A stretch of 52,822 nucleotides of DNA from Solirubrobacterales bacterium (GTDB lineage Bacteria > Actinomycetota > Thermoleophilia > Solirubrobacterales > 70-9). A program made the translations under genes and the position numbers. Below, in pieces: positions 34,573 through 46,867 of this stretch. Each line of letters starts with the position of its first letter. Position 1 is the stretch's first letter. The stretch is taken from contig JAGQUT010000013.1 in the NCBI GenBank assembly GCA_020438355.1, forward strand, positions 1 to 52,822, written 5' to 3'. Below the pieces are notes generated by a model. It worked only from the letters and a program-made list of their open reading frames with translations. It was not told the DNA's origin and did not search any database.

Positions 34573-36168
34573 TTAATGTCTGAAGTGCCGGTGCCGGGTG
34601 AAGACCATTGCGACGTTGTTGTCGTCGCAGGCTTCGATCACCTCGGCGTCACGCTTCGAGCCTCCGGGCTGGATCACGGACGTTGCTCCTGCCTCGATTG
34701 CCACCATCGGCCCATCGGCAAACGGGAAGAAGGCATCGGAGGCCATCGCGCAACCGGTCAGCAGGTCGTCCGCGGCTTCGCCGTAGGCATCCCGGCACTT
34801 CTCGATCGCAAGCCGGCTCGAGTCCACGCGACTCATCTGGCCGGCGCCGATGCCGAGGGTCCTGCCGTCCCTGGCCAGCACGATCGCGTTCGACTTGACG
34901 TGGCGGCAGACCGTCCAGGCGAAGAGCATGTCGGTCCAGGCCTGGTCCGAGGGCTGGGCGTCAGTCACCACTTCCATCATCTCCCGCTGCTCGGGCTCTC
35001 CGTCACGATCCTGGATCAGGATTCCGCCACGGACCCGTTTGATGTCCTTCTCCTTCGGGTCCGGGAACGGCGGTGCCTCGTCGGTGAAAATGCGGATGTT
35101 CTCCTTCTGCTGAAGAACTTCCAGCGCCTCCGGCTCATACCCGGGAGCGATCAGTGCCTCGACGAAGTTCTTGTGGAGCGACTCGGCGAGGGGAACGTCG
35201 ACTACCTGGTTGATGCCGATAACCCCGCCGAAGGCGGAAACCGGATCGCAGTCCCTGGCCCTCTCGTACGCCTCGAGCCCACTTTCTCCCAGGGCAACTC
35301 CACAGGGGTTGTTGTGCTTGACGATCACGCAGGCGGGACCTTCGAGGTCGGCCAGCAATTTGCGGCAGGAGTCGAGGTCAAGGACGTTGTTGAAGGAGAG
35401 CGCCTTGCCGTGGTGCTTTGACATGCCCGTAAGGACGTTGCTGTCCAGGCCAACCTGCGAGTAGAGCGCTGCCCGCTGATGGGGATTCTCGCCGTAGGAG
35501 AGGTCCAGCTGTTTCTCGAAGGCCAGGACCCGGTGTTCGGGGAAGGCTTCGTAGGACTCGGAAAACCAGGCCGATATCGCGGCGTCGTAGCGAGCGGTCT
35601 GCGCGAAAGCCTCGTTGGCCAGCCAGTGACGCGTAGAGGCCGAGACCTCGCCGCTGGTCTCGTTCATTTCCTCTATCACCGCGTCGTAGCACTCCGGCTT
35701 CACCAGGACCACGACGTCCTCGTGGTTCTTGGCCGCGGCGCGGATCATGGTCGGACCACCGATGTCGATGTTCTCGATCGCCTCCTGCGGGCCGACGTCA
35801 TCGCGGGCGATGGTCTGTTCGAAGGGGTAGAGGTTGACGCAGACAAGATCGATCGGCGGGATCGACTCTTCCTCGAGAACGGCCACGTGGGCCGGGTCGG
35901 AGCGTCGGGCGAGTAGCGCTGCGTAGATCTTCGGATGGAGGGTCTTGACCCGGCCATCCATGATCTCCCTCTGGCCGGTGAACTCGGAAACGTCGATCAC
36001 GGTCAGGCCGGCATCACGCAGGGCCTGGGCGGTGCCGCCGGTGGAGAGGATCTCGACACCGAGTTCAGCCAGCCCTTTGGCGAAGTCGGCCACCCCGGTC
36101 TTGTCCGAGACCGAGATCAGGGCTCGCCTGACCTTTACCGGTCCGTTGGTCGGATCCATGTTGTCCAT
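34573..36168 (-). CDS. purH: Bifunctional AICAR transformylase / IMP cyclohydrolase
   Basis: 531 aa from the ATG at 36168, which has a strong GAGGG 6 nt upstream. A GTG at 36216 overlapping the purN stop (GTGA) is an alternative. The N-terminal MGS-like cyclohydrolase domain has ALISVSDKTGVADFAKGL, STGGTAQALRDAG and DGRVKTLHPKIYAALLARR. The C-terminal transformylase has KQLDLSYGENPHQRAAL, VIVKHNNPCGVALG, FGGVIGIN, KSNAIVLARDGRTLGIGAGQMSRVDS and ASDAFFPFADG. It carries out the last two steps of IMP synthesis. It is co-directional with purN just upstream. Confidence 0.96.
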   Translation of the reverse strand: MDNMDPTNGPVKVRRALISVSDKTGVADFAKGLAELGVEILSTGGTAQALRDAGLTVIDVSEFTGQREIMDGRVKTLHPKIYAALLARRSDPAHVAVLEEESIPPIDLVCVNLYPFEQTIARDDVGPQEAIENIDIGGPTMIRAAAKNHEDVVVLVKPECYDAVIEEMNETSGEVSASTRHWLANEAFAQTARYDAAISAWFSESYEAFPEHRVLAFEKQLDLSYGENPHQRAALYSQVGLDSNVLTGMSKHHGKALSFNNVLDLDSCRKLLADLEGPACVIVKHNNPCGVALGESGLEAYERARDCDPVSAFGGVIGINQVVDVPLAESLHKNFVEALIAPGYEPEALEVLQQKENIRIFTDEAPPFPDPKEKDIKRVRGGILIQDRDGEPEQREMMEVVTDAQPSDQAWTDMLFAWTVCRHVKSNAIVLARDGRTLGIGAGQMSRVDSSRLAIEKCRDAYGEAADDLLTGCAMASDAFFPFADGPMVAIEAGATSVIQPGGSKRDAEVIEACDDNNVAMVFTRHRHFRH

Positions 36169-36212
36169 ATCAACCCTCTTGTTCGATTCGAAGCGTCCGG
36201 GGACGGCCGGAT

Positions 36213-36863
36213 TCACTTCCCGGAAATCTGGTGCTTGACGTTCACCTTGCGGGGCTCGTCGTCGGCGATCCTAACCTCGCCACGGGCAATCATGCCGATC
36301 GCCTCCGGGTAGATCCGGTGCTCGACGGCATGGATGGCCGCTTCGAGTTCGTCACGGTCCCAATTTGCGGGAACTTCCACAGCCTGCTGGCTGATCACAG
36401 GTCCTGTGTCGGTGCCTTCATCAACGAAGTGGACGGTCACTCCGGTCACCTTCACGCCCTGGTTTAGCGCCTGGCCGATCGCATCGAGACCGGGAAAGGA
36501 AGGAAGAAGTGCGGGGTGAACGTTGACGATGCGGCCCCGGAACCGTTCCACGAACGACGCGGACACAAGCTGCATGTAGCCGGCCAGGGCGATCAGCTCG
36601 GCGCCGGTAGATTCGATCCAGTCAGCCATCGCGGCATCGCGGGCTTCCCGGTCGGGGTAGGCATCCCGCGGGAACACGGCGGTCGGGACCTTCGCCGCGG
36701 TTGCCCGCTCGAGCGCGTAGGCGCCGGGCTTGTCGGAGGCGACCCCCACAACCTCGACTTCGCCCTGCCCGTGCAGCTGGTCGAGGATCGCCTGCAGGTT
36801 CGTACCCCCACCAGAGGCCAACACCACGATCGGAAATGAGGAAGACGAACTCACGCCCGGCAT
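36213..36863 (-). CDS. purN: Phosphoribosylglycinamide formyltransferase (folate-dependent)
   Basis: About 216 aa from the ATG at 36863. A longer reading upstream is not supported. The N-terminal PIVVLASGGGTNLQAILDQL binds the substrate phosphate. Catalytic residues appear as Asn/His in IVNVHPALLPSFPG and Asp in VHFVDEGTDTGPVI. It converts GAR to FGAR using 10-formyl-THF. The stop overlaps a possible purH GTG, and the two form an operon. AGGGA lies just before the ATG. Confidence 0.95.
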   Translation of the reverse strand: MPGVSSSSSFPIVVLASGGGTNLQAILDQLHGQGEVEVVGVASDKPGAYALERATAAKVPTAVFPRDAYPDREARDAAMADWIESTGAELIALAGYMQLVSASFVERFRGRIVNVHPALLPSFPGLDAIGQALNQGVKVTGVTVHFVDEGTDTGPVISQQAVEVPANWDRDELEAAIHAVEHRIYPEAIGMIARGEVRIADDEPRKVNVKHQISGK

Positions 36864-36972
36864 CTTCCCTGATAAGCGTCGGGGCGAGTTTCCCGGTTCG
36901 GTCGCTTGACGTTTTGTGAAGGGAACGCTCAATCAAAGGAAGGCGATCAAGTTTCAAACAGGCGGGTCTAAG

Positions 36973-37185
36973 GTGAGTAGCTGGAAAGTGACAACACTGA
37001 CCGCACATATCCACCGGGAAGGCGGCGCTTACTGGGCTGACGTTCCCGAACTACCCGGGGTATTCGCGACTGGCGAAACTCTGGATGAGTTGTTCGAGTC
37101 ACTGCGTGAAGGTGTCGAGCTTGTTCTCGAGGACCGAACTGATTCTGCGGTTAGCGTTGACGGCGCACTAATCTCGATCGGCTAG
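36973..37185 (+). CDS. HicB-like small protein (orphan)
   Basis: About 70 aa from the GTG at 36973 (AGGCGGG upstream). A GTG at 36916 gives 89 aa. The core TLTAHIHREGGAYWADVPELPGVFATGETLDELFESLREGVEL is the partly degraded RNase-H-like fold of HicB antitoxins. There is no HicA toxin gene on either side: neighbours are purN (divergent) and a YjbR-like gene (convergent). The C-terminus is short and lacks a DNA-binding domain. Its base composition is slightly more AT-rich than its neighbours, which may hint at acquisition. It may be an orphan antitoxin or a solitary HicB-like regulator. Confidence 0.7.
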   Translation: MSSWKVTTLTAHIHREGGAYWADVPELPGVFATGETLDELFESLREGVELVLEDRTDSAVSVDGALISIG

Positions 37186-37188
37186 GTC

Positions 37189-37560
37189 TCAATCGGAGGC
37201 GACCGCGGGCGGGGCCACGACTCGCCAGGATTCCGCGATCAGGTCTTCCAGCAGGTCCTCCTCGACCTTTTCCAGGTCGATCAGGACCGCGTCGAAGTTC
37301 CGGAAATGGGAGATCGTGAATACGGCCGGACCCTCGTTCTCGCAAAGGACTTCCTTGGTGAGCCTGTCTTCAACCCGGACTCCCACCACGGGGCCTTCCG
37401 GCACCGCGCCACCCAGTTCGGCCTCATCCTTGTTTCCCAGCGGACGATCCCACACGAACGTCTTGCCACCGACCTTCCAGGCCCGATTACCGAACCAGGT
37501 TCCCTCTTCTGCCTGCGGGAGACTGAGTGCGATCCGCTCGACATCCGTCAGAGCGGCCAA
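37189..37560 (-). CDS. MmcQ/YjbR family protein
   Basis: 123 aa. The pattern is that of the MmcQ/YjbR (CyaY-like fold) family: LSLPQAEEGTWFGNRAWKVGGKTFVW near the N-terminus, and a basic/aromatic C-terminal section AVFTISHFRNFDAVLIDLEKVEEDLLEDLIAESWRVVAP. Members are small predicted DNA-binding proteins of uncertain role. The start is TTG at 37560, only 3 nt after the purF stop, so the two genes form an operon and translation is probably coupled. Its stop faces the HicB-like gene stop 3 bp away. Confidence 0.85.
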   Translation of the reverse strand: MAALTDVERIALSLPQAEEGTWFGNRAWKVGGKTFVWDRPLGNKDEAELGGAVPEGPVVGVRVEDRLTKEVLCENEGPAVFTISHFRNFDAVLIDLEKVEEDLLEDLIAESWRVVAPPAVASD

Positions 37561-37563
37561 GAG

Positions 37564-40158
<2,595 letters not shown>

Positions 40159-40182
40159 CGGTTCCCGGCCCGATACTTCGGG

Positions 40183-40188
40183 TATCCG
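40183..40188 (+). promoter_or_regulatory. Possible leaderless -10 box of the ParB-like gene
   Basis: TATCCG lies 6 nt before the ATG at 40195. The last base departs from TANNNT. Confidence 0.25.
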
Positions 40189-40194
40189 GACCCC

Positions 40195-40683
40195 ATGGGA
40201 TCCGGCACAGGTTTCAGCTCACAGGATGCACAGACGGATTTCAGCCGGGCCCGTCGCGGCCAGGTGCTCCGCTCCCTGGTGGCGAAGATCAAGGGCGGCG
40301 GCCGTCCGATCCTCTACCTCGACGAGGTGACTCTCGCGCTCGGGCGCAGGGGTACCCGGAGACTGGGCCTCCGGTCGATCCCCCTCGATTCGATCGTCGG
40401 AACCGTCGATCGCGGTCACGGGTTCGACGGCGAGTTCCGGCCCACGACCGGGAGAGTGCGGGGTCGGTGGGAAAGGATCGCCGGGGCAACCAGGCGCGGT
40501 GAACACTTCCCGCCGATCGACGTGTACCGGATCGGGACGGTTCACTTTGTCGAGGACGGCCACCACCGTGTTTCGGTCGCGAGGCAGCTGGGCCACGAGG
40601 TAATCGAGGCGAGGGTCACCGAGGTCCTGACCCGTACACCACCAAGCGAGATCGACCTGACAGCTGCCCGCTACCGGGACTGA
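40195..40683 (+). CDS. ParB/sulfiredoxin-fold domain protein
   Basis: 162 aa. The C-terminal half carries PPIDVYRIGTVHFVEDGHHRVSVARQLGHEVIEARVTEV, the ParB-N / sulfiredoxin-like nucleotide-binding core with the G-H-H-R-V-x-x-A box. No helix-turn-helix or ParB dimerisation domain follows, so it is not a chromosome-partition ParB. The N-terminal half is basic (RARRGQVLRSLVAKIKGGGR). It could act on nucleotides or DNA, but the role is unknown. It faces the ABC-transporter ATPase gene, with stop codons 6 bp apart. Confidence 0.75.
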   Translation: MGSGTGFSSQDAQTDFSRARRGQVLRSLVAKIKGGGRPILYLDEVTLALGRRGTRRLGLRSIPLDSIVGTVDRGHGFDGEFRPTTGRVRGRWERIAGATRRGEHFPPIDVYRIGTVHFVEDGHHRVSVARQLGHEVIEARVTEVLTRTPPSEIDLTAARYRD

Positions 40684-40689
40684 GCGGAG

Positions 40690-41856
<1,167 letters not shown>

Positions 41857-41880
41857 TGGAAGTCTGGTCCTTTCTGGCGC

Positions 41881-42723
41881 CTAGCCCTTGACGGCTCCGG
41901 AGGTGAGTCCCGCGACTATCCGGCGCTGGAAGAGCAGGACGAAAATGATGATCGGCACGGTCACGATCACGGCAGCTGCCGCGATCGACCCGGTCGGCTG
42001 GGTGAAGGTTGAATCGCCGGTGAAGAAGGCGAGGGCGGCCGGGACGGTGCGCGATGCATCGGAGGAAGTGAGTGAGATCGCGAACAGGAAGTCGTTCCAG
42101 GCGAAAATAAAGACGAGGATCGCCGCGGTGAACATTCCGGGCGCGGCCAGCGGCACGATCACTTTTCTGAAGGCCTGAAACGGAGTCGCCCCGTCTACCT
42201 GGGCCGCTTTCTCCAGGTCCCAGGGGATCTCCCTGAAGAAGGCAACCAGCGTGTAGATCGCGAGGGGGAGGGAGAAGGTGAGGTAGGGAATGATCAGGCC
42301 GGGCCAGGTGTCGTACAGGCCGAGAGCCCTCCACATGTCGAATAGGGGGCCGACCGTGGAGATCGGCGGGAACATCGCGATCGCAAGTGCCCCCGCAAGC
42401 ATGACGCTGCGCCCGGGGAAGTCGAGCCTGGCGATGGCATATGCGGCGAAGCTGGCAAGGATGATCGAGATGAAGGTGGTGATCAGCGCGATCCCGAGCG
42501 AGTTGATCAGCGGCTTGATGAAGGGACTCTCCGAGATGCCCCCCGTGAATAGGCTCTCGTAGTTTTCGAAGGAGAACTCCGTCGGGATGAACGACTGATC
42601 GGTGATGGTTGCGGGTGTCTTGAATGACAGCGAGATGATCCATAGCACCGGAATCAGGGCGAAGATCAGCACCAGCACCAGAGCGATTGTCCACAGCGTC
42701 TTTTCCCGGCCGGTGTTTTCCAT
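41881..42723 (-). CDS. Sugar ABC transporter permease (MalG-like)
   Basis: 280 aa with six predicted helices. The EAA loop [32 protein letters not shown] contacts the ATPase. The N-terminal helix [25 protein letters not shown] and the extracellular loop NYESLF match the MalG/LacG class. The ATG overlaps the stop of the other permease by one base (TGATG). It forms the heterodimeric channel with the MalF-like subunit. Confidence 0.93.
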   Translation of the reverse strand: MENTGREKTLWTIALVLVLIFALIPVLWIISLSFKTPATITDQSFIPTEFSFENYESLFTGGISESPFIKPLINSLGIALITTFISIILASFAAYAIARLDFPGRSVMLAGALAIAMFPPISTVGPLFDMWRALGLYDTWPGLIIPYLTFSLPLAIYTLVAFFREIPWDLEKAAQVDGATPFQAFRKVIVPLAAPGMFTAAILVFIFAWNDFLFAISLTSSDASRTVPAALAFFTGDSTFTQPTGSIAAAAVIVTVPIIIFVLLFQRRIVAGLTSGAVKG

Positions 42724-43604
42724 CAGGCTCTGCCGCTTTCAGGTTGGCGGGCACCGAGGCCCTTGACGAAGATCACCGCGATCACCAGCACACAAAGGAA
42801 GATCAGGACCGACACTGCCGATCCGAGGCCCAGGTTGAGCCTCGAGATCAGCTGCTGGTAGCCGAGGATCGAGACCGACTGGGTGTCCTGCGCACCGCCG
42901 GTCATGATGAAGATCGTGTCGAAGATCCGGAACGCGTCCAGGGTCCGGAAGAGCAGCGCCACGAGGATCGCCGGCTTCATCAGGGGCAGAGTTATCCGGG
43001 TGAAGCGCTGCCAGGCACTGGCCCCGTCCACCTTCGCGGCGCTGTAGAGCCCGTCGTCGATCGTCGTGAGCCCGGCCAGCAAAAGAAGGGCCATGAAAGG
43101 CGTGGTCTTCCAGACCTCGGCCATGATGATCACCGAGAAGGCCGAGAACCTCTCGCCGAACCAGTCCTTGTCGTCCGCGATCAATGGCAGCTGGTTGACG
43201 AATCCGGTGTCGGGTGCAAAAGCGAACTGCCAGGAGAAGGCCGCGACCACGGTGACGATTCCATAGGGGATCAGAACCGAGGTCCTGACCACTCCACGCC
43301 CGAAGATCGCCCGGTGCATGACCAGGGCGATCGCCATCCCGAGGCAGAGTTCGATCGAAACCGAGATAACCGACAGGAAGATCGTGTTGAAGAGGTCGGT
43401 CCACCACAGCTCCGAGCTCAGAACTGCCGAGTAGTTGTCGAACCCGACGAAGCCGCCTTCTTCCGGAAAACGGAGATCCACCCGTTGCAGCGACAGCACG
43501 AACGCGTAGCCGATCGGATACGCGGTAACCGCAAGCATCGCGACGGCGGCCGGCGCGCACAGCAGCCAACCCAGACGGCGCTCGGATCGGGCCCGGTCTG
43601 TCAT
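42723..43604 (-). CDS. Sugar ABC transporter permease (MalF-like)
   Basis: 293 aa with six helices. The N-terminal [30 protein letters not shown] is typical of the MalF/UgpA class. The EAA loop is [41 protein letters not shown] lies in the first periplasmic loop. It begins 10 bp after the solute-binding protein gene and overlaps the MalG-like gene. The combination suggests uptake of trehalose, maltose or another alpha-glucoside, but no glycosidase lies nearby to settle the sugar. Confidence 0.93.
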   Translation of the reverse strand: MTDRARSERRLGWLLCAPAAVAMLAVTAYPIGYAFVLSLQRVDLRFPEEGGFVGFDNYSAVLSSELWWTDLFNTIFLSVISVSIELCLGMAIALVMHRAIFGRGVVRTSVLIPYGIVTVVAAFSWQFAFAPDTGFVNQLPLIADDKDWFGERFSAFSVIIMAEVWKTTPFMALLLLAGLTTIDDGLYSAAKVDGASAWQRFTRITLPLMKPAILVALLFRTLDAFRIFDTIFIMTGGAQDTQSVSILGYQQLISRLNLGLGSAVSVLIFLCVLVIAVIFVKGLGARQPESGRA

Positions 43605-43614
43605 GCGTCCGCCC

Positions 43615-44886
43615 TCACAACAGGCCTTCCCGGTTCACGCCCTGCTCGACCTTGTCTTTCAGTTCGTCGTAAACGGGTTCAGGATCTTCGGGATCGATCT
43701 TCGTCGGAGGATGGAGCGCAGACTGGATCGCCAGGCTCACGTCCTGGTAGGCGGGGGTGACCGGCCTTGGTCCTGCTGTCTCGATCGATTCTCTGACCAG
43801 GTTGGCGAAGCCGGGGAAAGCCTTCTTCACCTCCGGGGTGTCGTAGAGACCAGAGCGGGCGGGAGCCAGTCCATCGAGCTCGGTCACCGTGAGCTGCTGG
43901 GCGGGAGCGGTAAGGCACTTTGCTGCCTCAAAGGCGAGATCGGCCTTCTCCGAGAAGGCGCTGACTCCCAGGTTGAACCCGCCGAGCGGAGGCTTGCTTT
44001 CCAGGCCGGGAGTTATGCCCGGGAAGCGGGCTGCTCCCATGTTCTTTGCGATCTTCGGGGCGTTCTCCTTGGCGCTGCCGAAGGCGAAGGTGTAGTTGAC
44101 CATGAAGGCGGCGCCGGCCTCGAAACCCAGTCTTGCCGTGTCCTCGTCAGAGGTCGTGAGGTTGGGAGCAGCCGCGGACGAGTTCGCCATCAGGCCCATC
44201 GAGGCGAGTGCTCTCTCGGTGGGTGCGGGTGCCAGGTCGACCGTCTCGGGTCCGGAAAGCACCTGTGTTCCGGCAGATTCGATCATCGCGTTGGCCCACA
44301 CGGTGAAACCCTCATAACGATCGGCCTGAACCTGTATCTGGCCTCCATTGCCGGGGCCGATCTCTTCGGCCATCCGGACCATTTCGTCCCAGGTCTCGGG
44401 CGGCTTCGGCACAAGGTCCTTGCGGTACCAGAGCAACTGGGTATTGGAGTTGAACGGGGCGCCATAGAGCTTGCCCTCGTAGCTCGCCGTCTCGACCACG
44501 GGCGGAAAGACTCCCCGCTTGACTTCGGAAGCATCGCGACCCGACCACTCCCGAATCCAGCCTGCGTTGGCGAACTCGGCGGTCCAGACGACATCCATTC
44601 CGATCAGGTCGATCGAGGAATCCTCTGCGCCCAGCCGCCTGACCAGTTGCTCGCGTTGCTGCGAGGCATCCGTGGGTAGCAGTTCGAGTTCGATGTCATA
44701 CCGGCCTCCGGACTGCTTCGAGCAGGTTTCGGCGACCTTCTGGATCGATCCGCCCGGCTGGATCGCTATGAACCACTTGAGCGAAGTGCCTTCGGAGTCG
44801 TCCCCGCCGCAACCGGAGACGAGGATCACCCCGATCGCCGCCACGCAGGCGACCGATGCCAGGCGTACCCGTCTCCGTCCTCTCAT
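43615..44886 (-). CDS. Sugar ABC transporter solute-binding lipoprotein (family 1)
   Basis: 423 aa. The signal sequence ends in lipobox VSGC, so it is lipid-anchored outside the membrane. The family 1 fold is indicated by LKWFIAIQPGGSIQKVAETC, ELLPTDASQQREQLVRRLGAEDSSIDLIGMDVVWTAEFANAGWI, YGAPFNSNTQLLWYRKDLVPKPPETWDEMV and a C-terminal PAYQDVSLAIQSALHP. This is close to trehalose/maltose-type binding proteins. It is the first gene of the importer operon. A 24-bp palindrome directly abuts the ATG and probably overlaps the promoter. Confidence 0.93.
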   Translation of the reverse strand: MRGRRRVRLASVACVAAIGVILVSGCGGDDSEGTSLKWFIAIQPGGSIQKVAETCSKQSGGRYDIELELLPTDASQQREQLVRRLGAEDSSIDLIGMDVVWTAEFANAGWIREWSGRDASEVKRGVFPPVVETASYEGKLYGAPFNSNTQLLWYRKDLVPKPPETWDEMVRMAEEIGPGNGGQIQVQADRYEGFTVWANAMIESAGTQVLSGPETVDLAPAPTERALASMGLMANSSAAAPNLTTSDEDTARLGFEAGAAFMVNYTFAFGSAKENAPKIAKNMGAARFPGITPGLESKPPLGGFNLGVSAFSEKADLAFEAAKCLTAPAQQLTVTELDGLAPARSGLYDTPEVKKAFPGFANLVRESIETAGPRPVTPAYQDVSLAIQSALHPPTKIDPEDPEPVYDELKDKVEQGVNREGLL

Positions 44887-44909
44887 GTGACCGGAGTTAC
44901 CCGGTCACA
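44886..44909. promoter_or_regulatory. Palindrome on the sugar ABC operon promoter (candidate operator)
   Basis: TGTGACCGG and CCGGTCACA form a perfect 9-bp inverted repeat with a 6-nt centre, ending at the first base of the solute-binding-protein start codon. The centre includes a -10-like TAACTC (44894-44899, minus strand) 7 nt before the ATG. A repressor bound here would cover the promoter, as LacI-type sugar regulators do. It could also act as an RNA hairpin terminating the upstream secreted-protein transcript. Confidence 0.5.
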
Positions 44910-44920
44910 GGATCAATCAA

Positions 44921-46795
44921 TCACTTGTAACGCTTGCGGGCCTTCTTGATGCAGGCGTCCTGGGCCTTCTTCCCCGACAACTTGCGGCACTTGATGATCG
45001 CAGCCTTCAGACGGGCCTTCCTGATGCAGTTCGCACGCTTGCGCTTGGCCTTGGCACCCTTGCCCTTGATCTTCTTGCACTTGGCGATCGCCTTCTTCAG
45101 ATTGAAAGCTGCCACAGGTGTGAACGAGGGATCCACGCCCGTCAGGGTGAAGTCGGTCTCGAAATCGCGCTGCACCGGGGCGACAACCAGTAGGTAGACG
45201 GTGCCCTGCTCCGGGGCGATGGCGGTGCGTCCGCCCACACCGTTCCGGCAGCCTTCGGCCGACTGGACCAGCTTCGTCAGGTCGGAGTAGTCCGTGCCCT
45301 TGTAGATGGCAACCCTCACCGGCTCCTGCGCTGCGCAGGCCTCGAAGATCATTGGATCGTCGTCTGGAGCAGTCCATCGGTACCAGACCGAGGGTGCGTT
45401 CTGGCCGTAGTCGTAGTCGTGGGATGGCTCGCCGGACTCGAAGGTGGCATCGATCGTCGATCCCTGGACCGTGAACTTCTGGCTCTTGCCGAGTCCGATC
45501 GCCTGGCCGAGATTGTCGTTGGCTGGAACCTCCAGGCGGTGAACGTCGAGTCCGAAAGGACCGTAGGCACCTGTGAACGGTCCGCCACCGACGGCGATGC
45601 TGTAGGTGGTTCCGGCCACAGCGTCGAAGGTGACCCCGCAATGCGGGGAGTAGGGCGGTGATGCGTTTACCCGGGTGAGGGTGCCCACGGTGTTGCCGGT
45701 GTAAACGCTGACCCTTGCCGAATATTCGCGGCTGCAGCCCCTTGCCCTGACCGGCCCACTGGTGGTGGGGGTCCATCGGTACCAGACCGAGCGGTTCGCC
45801 GGGTCGATTCCTCCGTGCCCCGGTTCGCCCGCCTCGGTTGTCGCGAAGTCGTTATCTCCGTTGGCAGTGACTGGCAGCCCCGGACCGATTACCGCCGCAT
45901 TCGCGAAGTTGTCATTTGGCGGTGGGGGTGCCGATGAAAGCTTGAGCGTGTAGTTCATCTCGCCGCGGACCGTTCCACTGAAAGCAAGCCGGTAAGTGGT
46001 CCCCGAAACGACACTTACATCCATTTCGCAGTTGTTTGTCGAACCTGCCGAGACGAGCGTCCCGAGAGTGTTGCCGGTGTAGAGGGCGATGACCAGATTG
46101 CCCGCACCATCGACCAGCAAGGGATCGCAGACGTTTATTCGCACCCTGCCCGGCGCGGCTGGAGTCCACGTGTGCCACACGGATCTGGCTGACCCCGAGC
46201 CGCCCAGTGCGGCCGGCTCGCCTGCCTGCCAGCCGGAATCGACTGTAGTGCCGCTTACCTGCGCGGGCAGATTCGGCGAGATTGCGGTCGCATTGGCGAA
46301 ATTGTCATTGACCGGAGGGCTGAGCGCCCGGAGACGGAAAGTGAAGGTCCCCTGGTCATTTCCGTAATCGACGTGAATGTTGTATGTCGTCCCGGCTGCA
46401 GCGTTGAAGCGCAGGCTGCATGCGCCGGCCGTCTCGGCCACCAGTACCTGGGCCAGAAGGCTTGCGCCGGTGCGGACGGCGATCCGCTCTGTCGGGTAAT
46501 CCGAACCCGAGAACTCTGACCCACAGAGGTCGACGACAGTTGCTCCGTTGGCAGGGGCGATCCAGCGAAACCAGACCGTAGCCTGGGGGCTGTTGCCGAA
46601 GATCGAGGGCTCACCAATTTCAGCGGTCGCGTCGATGTTCGAGGCCGGCACAGACACCGGGAGCGCGGGGCCGACAGTCTGGGCCGCGCTGAAGTTGTCG
46701 TTCGCGGGAGGTGCCGCCACAGACCCGGCAGGAACCGCCAGCAACGCGAAAAGCGCCAGCGTGAGCAACGCGAATGGACGAAACGGGTTCTTCAA
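44921..46795 (-). CDS. Secreted four-repeat beta-domain protein with basic Cys-rich C-terminal tail
   Basis: 624 aa, TTG start with AGGAG 4 nt upstream. The signal peptide (ALLTLALFALLAVPAGSVAA) is followed by four ~130-residue units, starting near residues 30, 160, 292 and 423. Each opens P(P/A)xNDN(F/L), contains a GEP...SVWxRW segment, a Cys pair and AGTTYxI. They resemble the bacterial pre-peptidase (PPC)-like beta-sandwich. No catalytic domain is present. The last ~60 residues are about 45% Lys/Arg, with Cys at 573, 590, 603 and 615, and could bind anionic envelope polymers or act as a sorting tail. It is a probable cell-surface or matrix protein. Confidence 0.82.
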   Translation of the reverse strand: MKNPFRPFALLTLALFALLAVPAGSVAAPPANDNFSAAQTVGPALPVSVPASNIDATAEIGEPSIFGNSPQATVWFRWIAPANGATVVDLCGSEFSGSDYPTERIAVRTGASLLAQVLVAETAGACSLRFNAAAGTTYNIHVDYGNDQGTFTFRLRALSPPVNDNFANATAISPNLPAQVSGTTVDSGWQAGEPAALGGSGSARSVWHTWTPAAPGRVRINVCDPLLVDGAGNLVIALYTGNTLGTLVSAGSTNNCEMDVSVVSGTTYRLAFSGTVRGEMNYTLKLSSAPPPPNDNFANAAVIGPGLPVTANGDNDFATTEAGEPGHGGIDPANRSVWYRWTPTTSGPVRARGCSREYSARVSVYTGNTVGTLTRVNASPPYSPHCGVTFDAVAGTTYSIAVGGGPFTGAYGPFGLDVHRLEVPANDNLGQAIGLGKSQKFTVQGSTIDATFESGEPSHDYDYGQNAPSVWYRWTAPDDDPMIFEACAAQEPVRVAIYKGTDYSDLTKLVQSAEGCRNGVGGRTAIAPEQGTVYLLVVAPVQRDFETDFTLTGVDPSFTPVAAFNLKKAIAKCKKIKGKGAKAKRKRANCIRKARLKAAIIKCRKLSGKKAQDACIKKARKRYK

Positions 46796-46867
46796 GATCT
46801 CCTGCCCTTCGATTAAGTGGGGCGTTCCCCGGACGGGAATAGAACTAACACATCCGGGATTCCGTTA

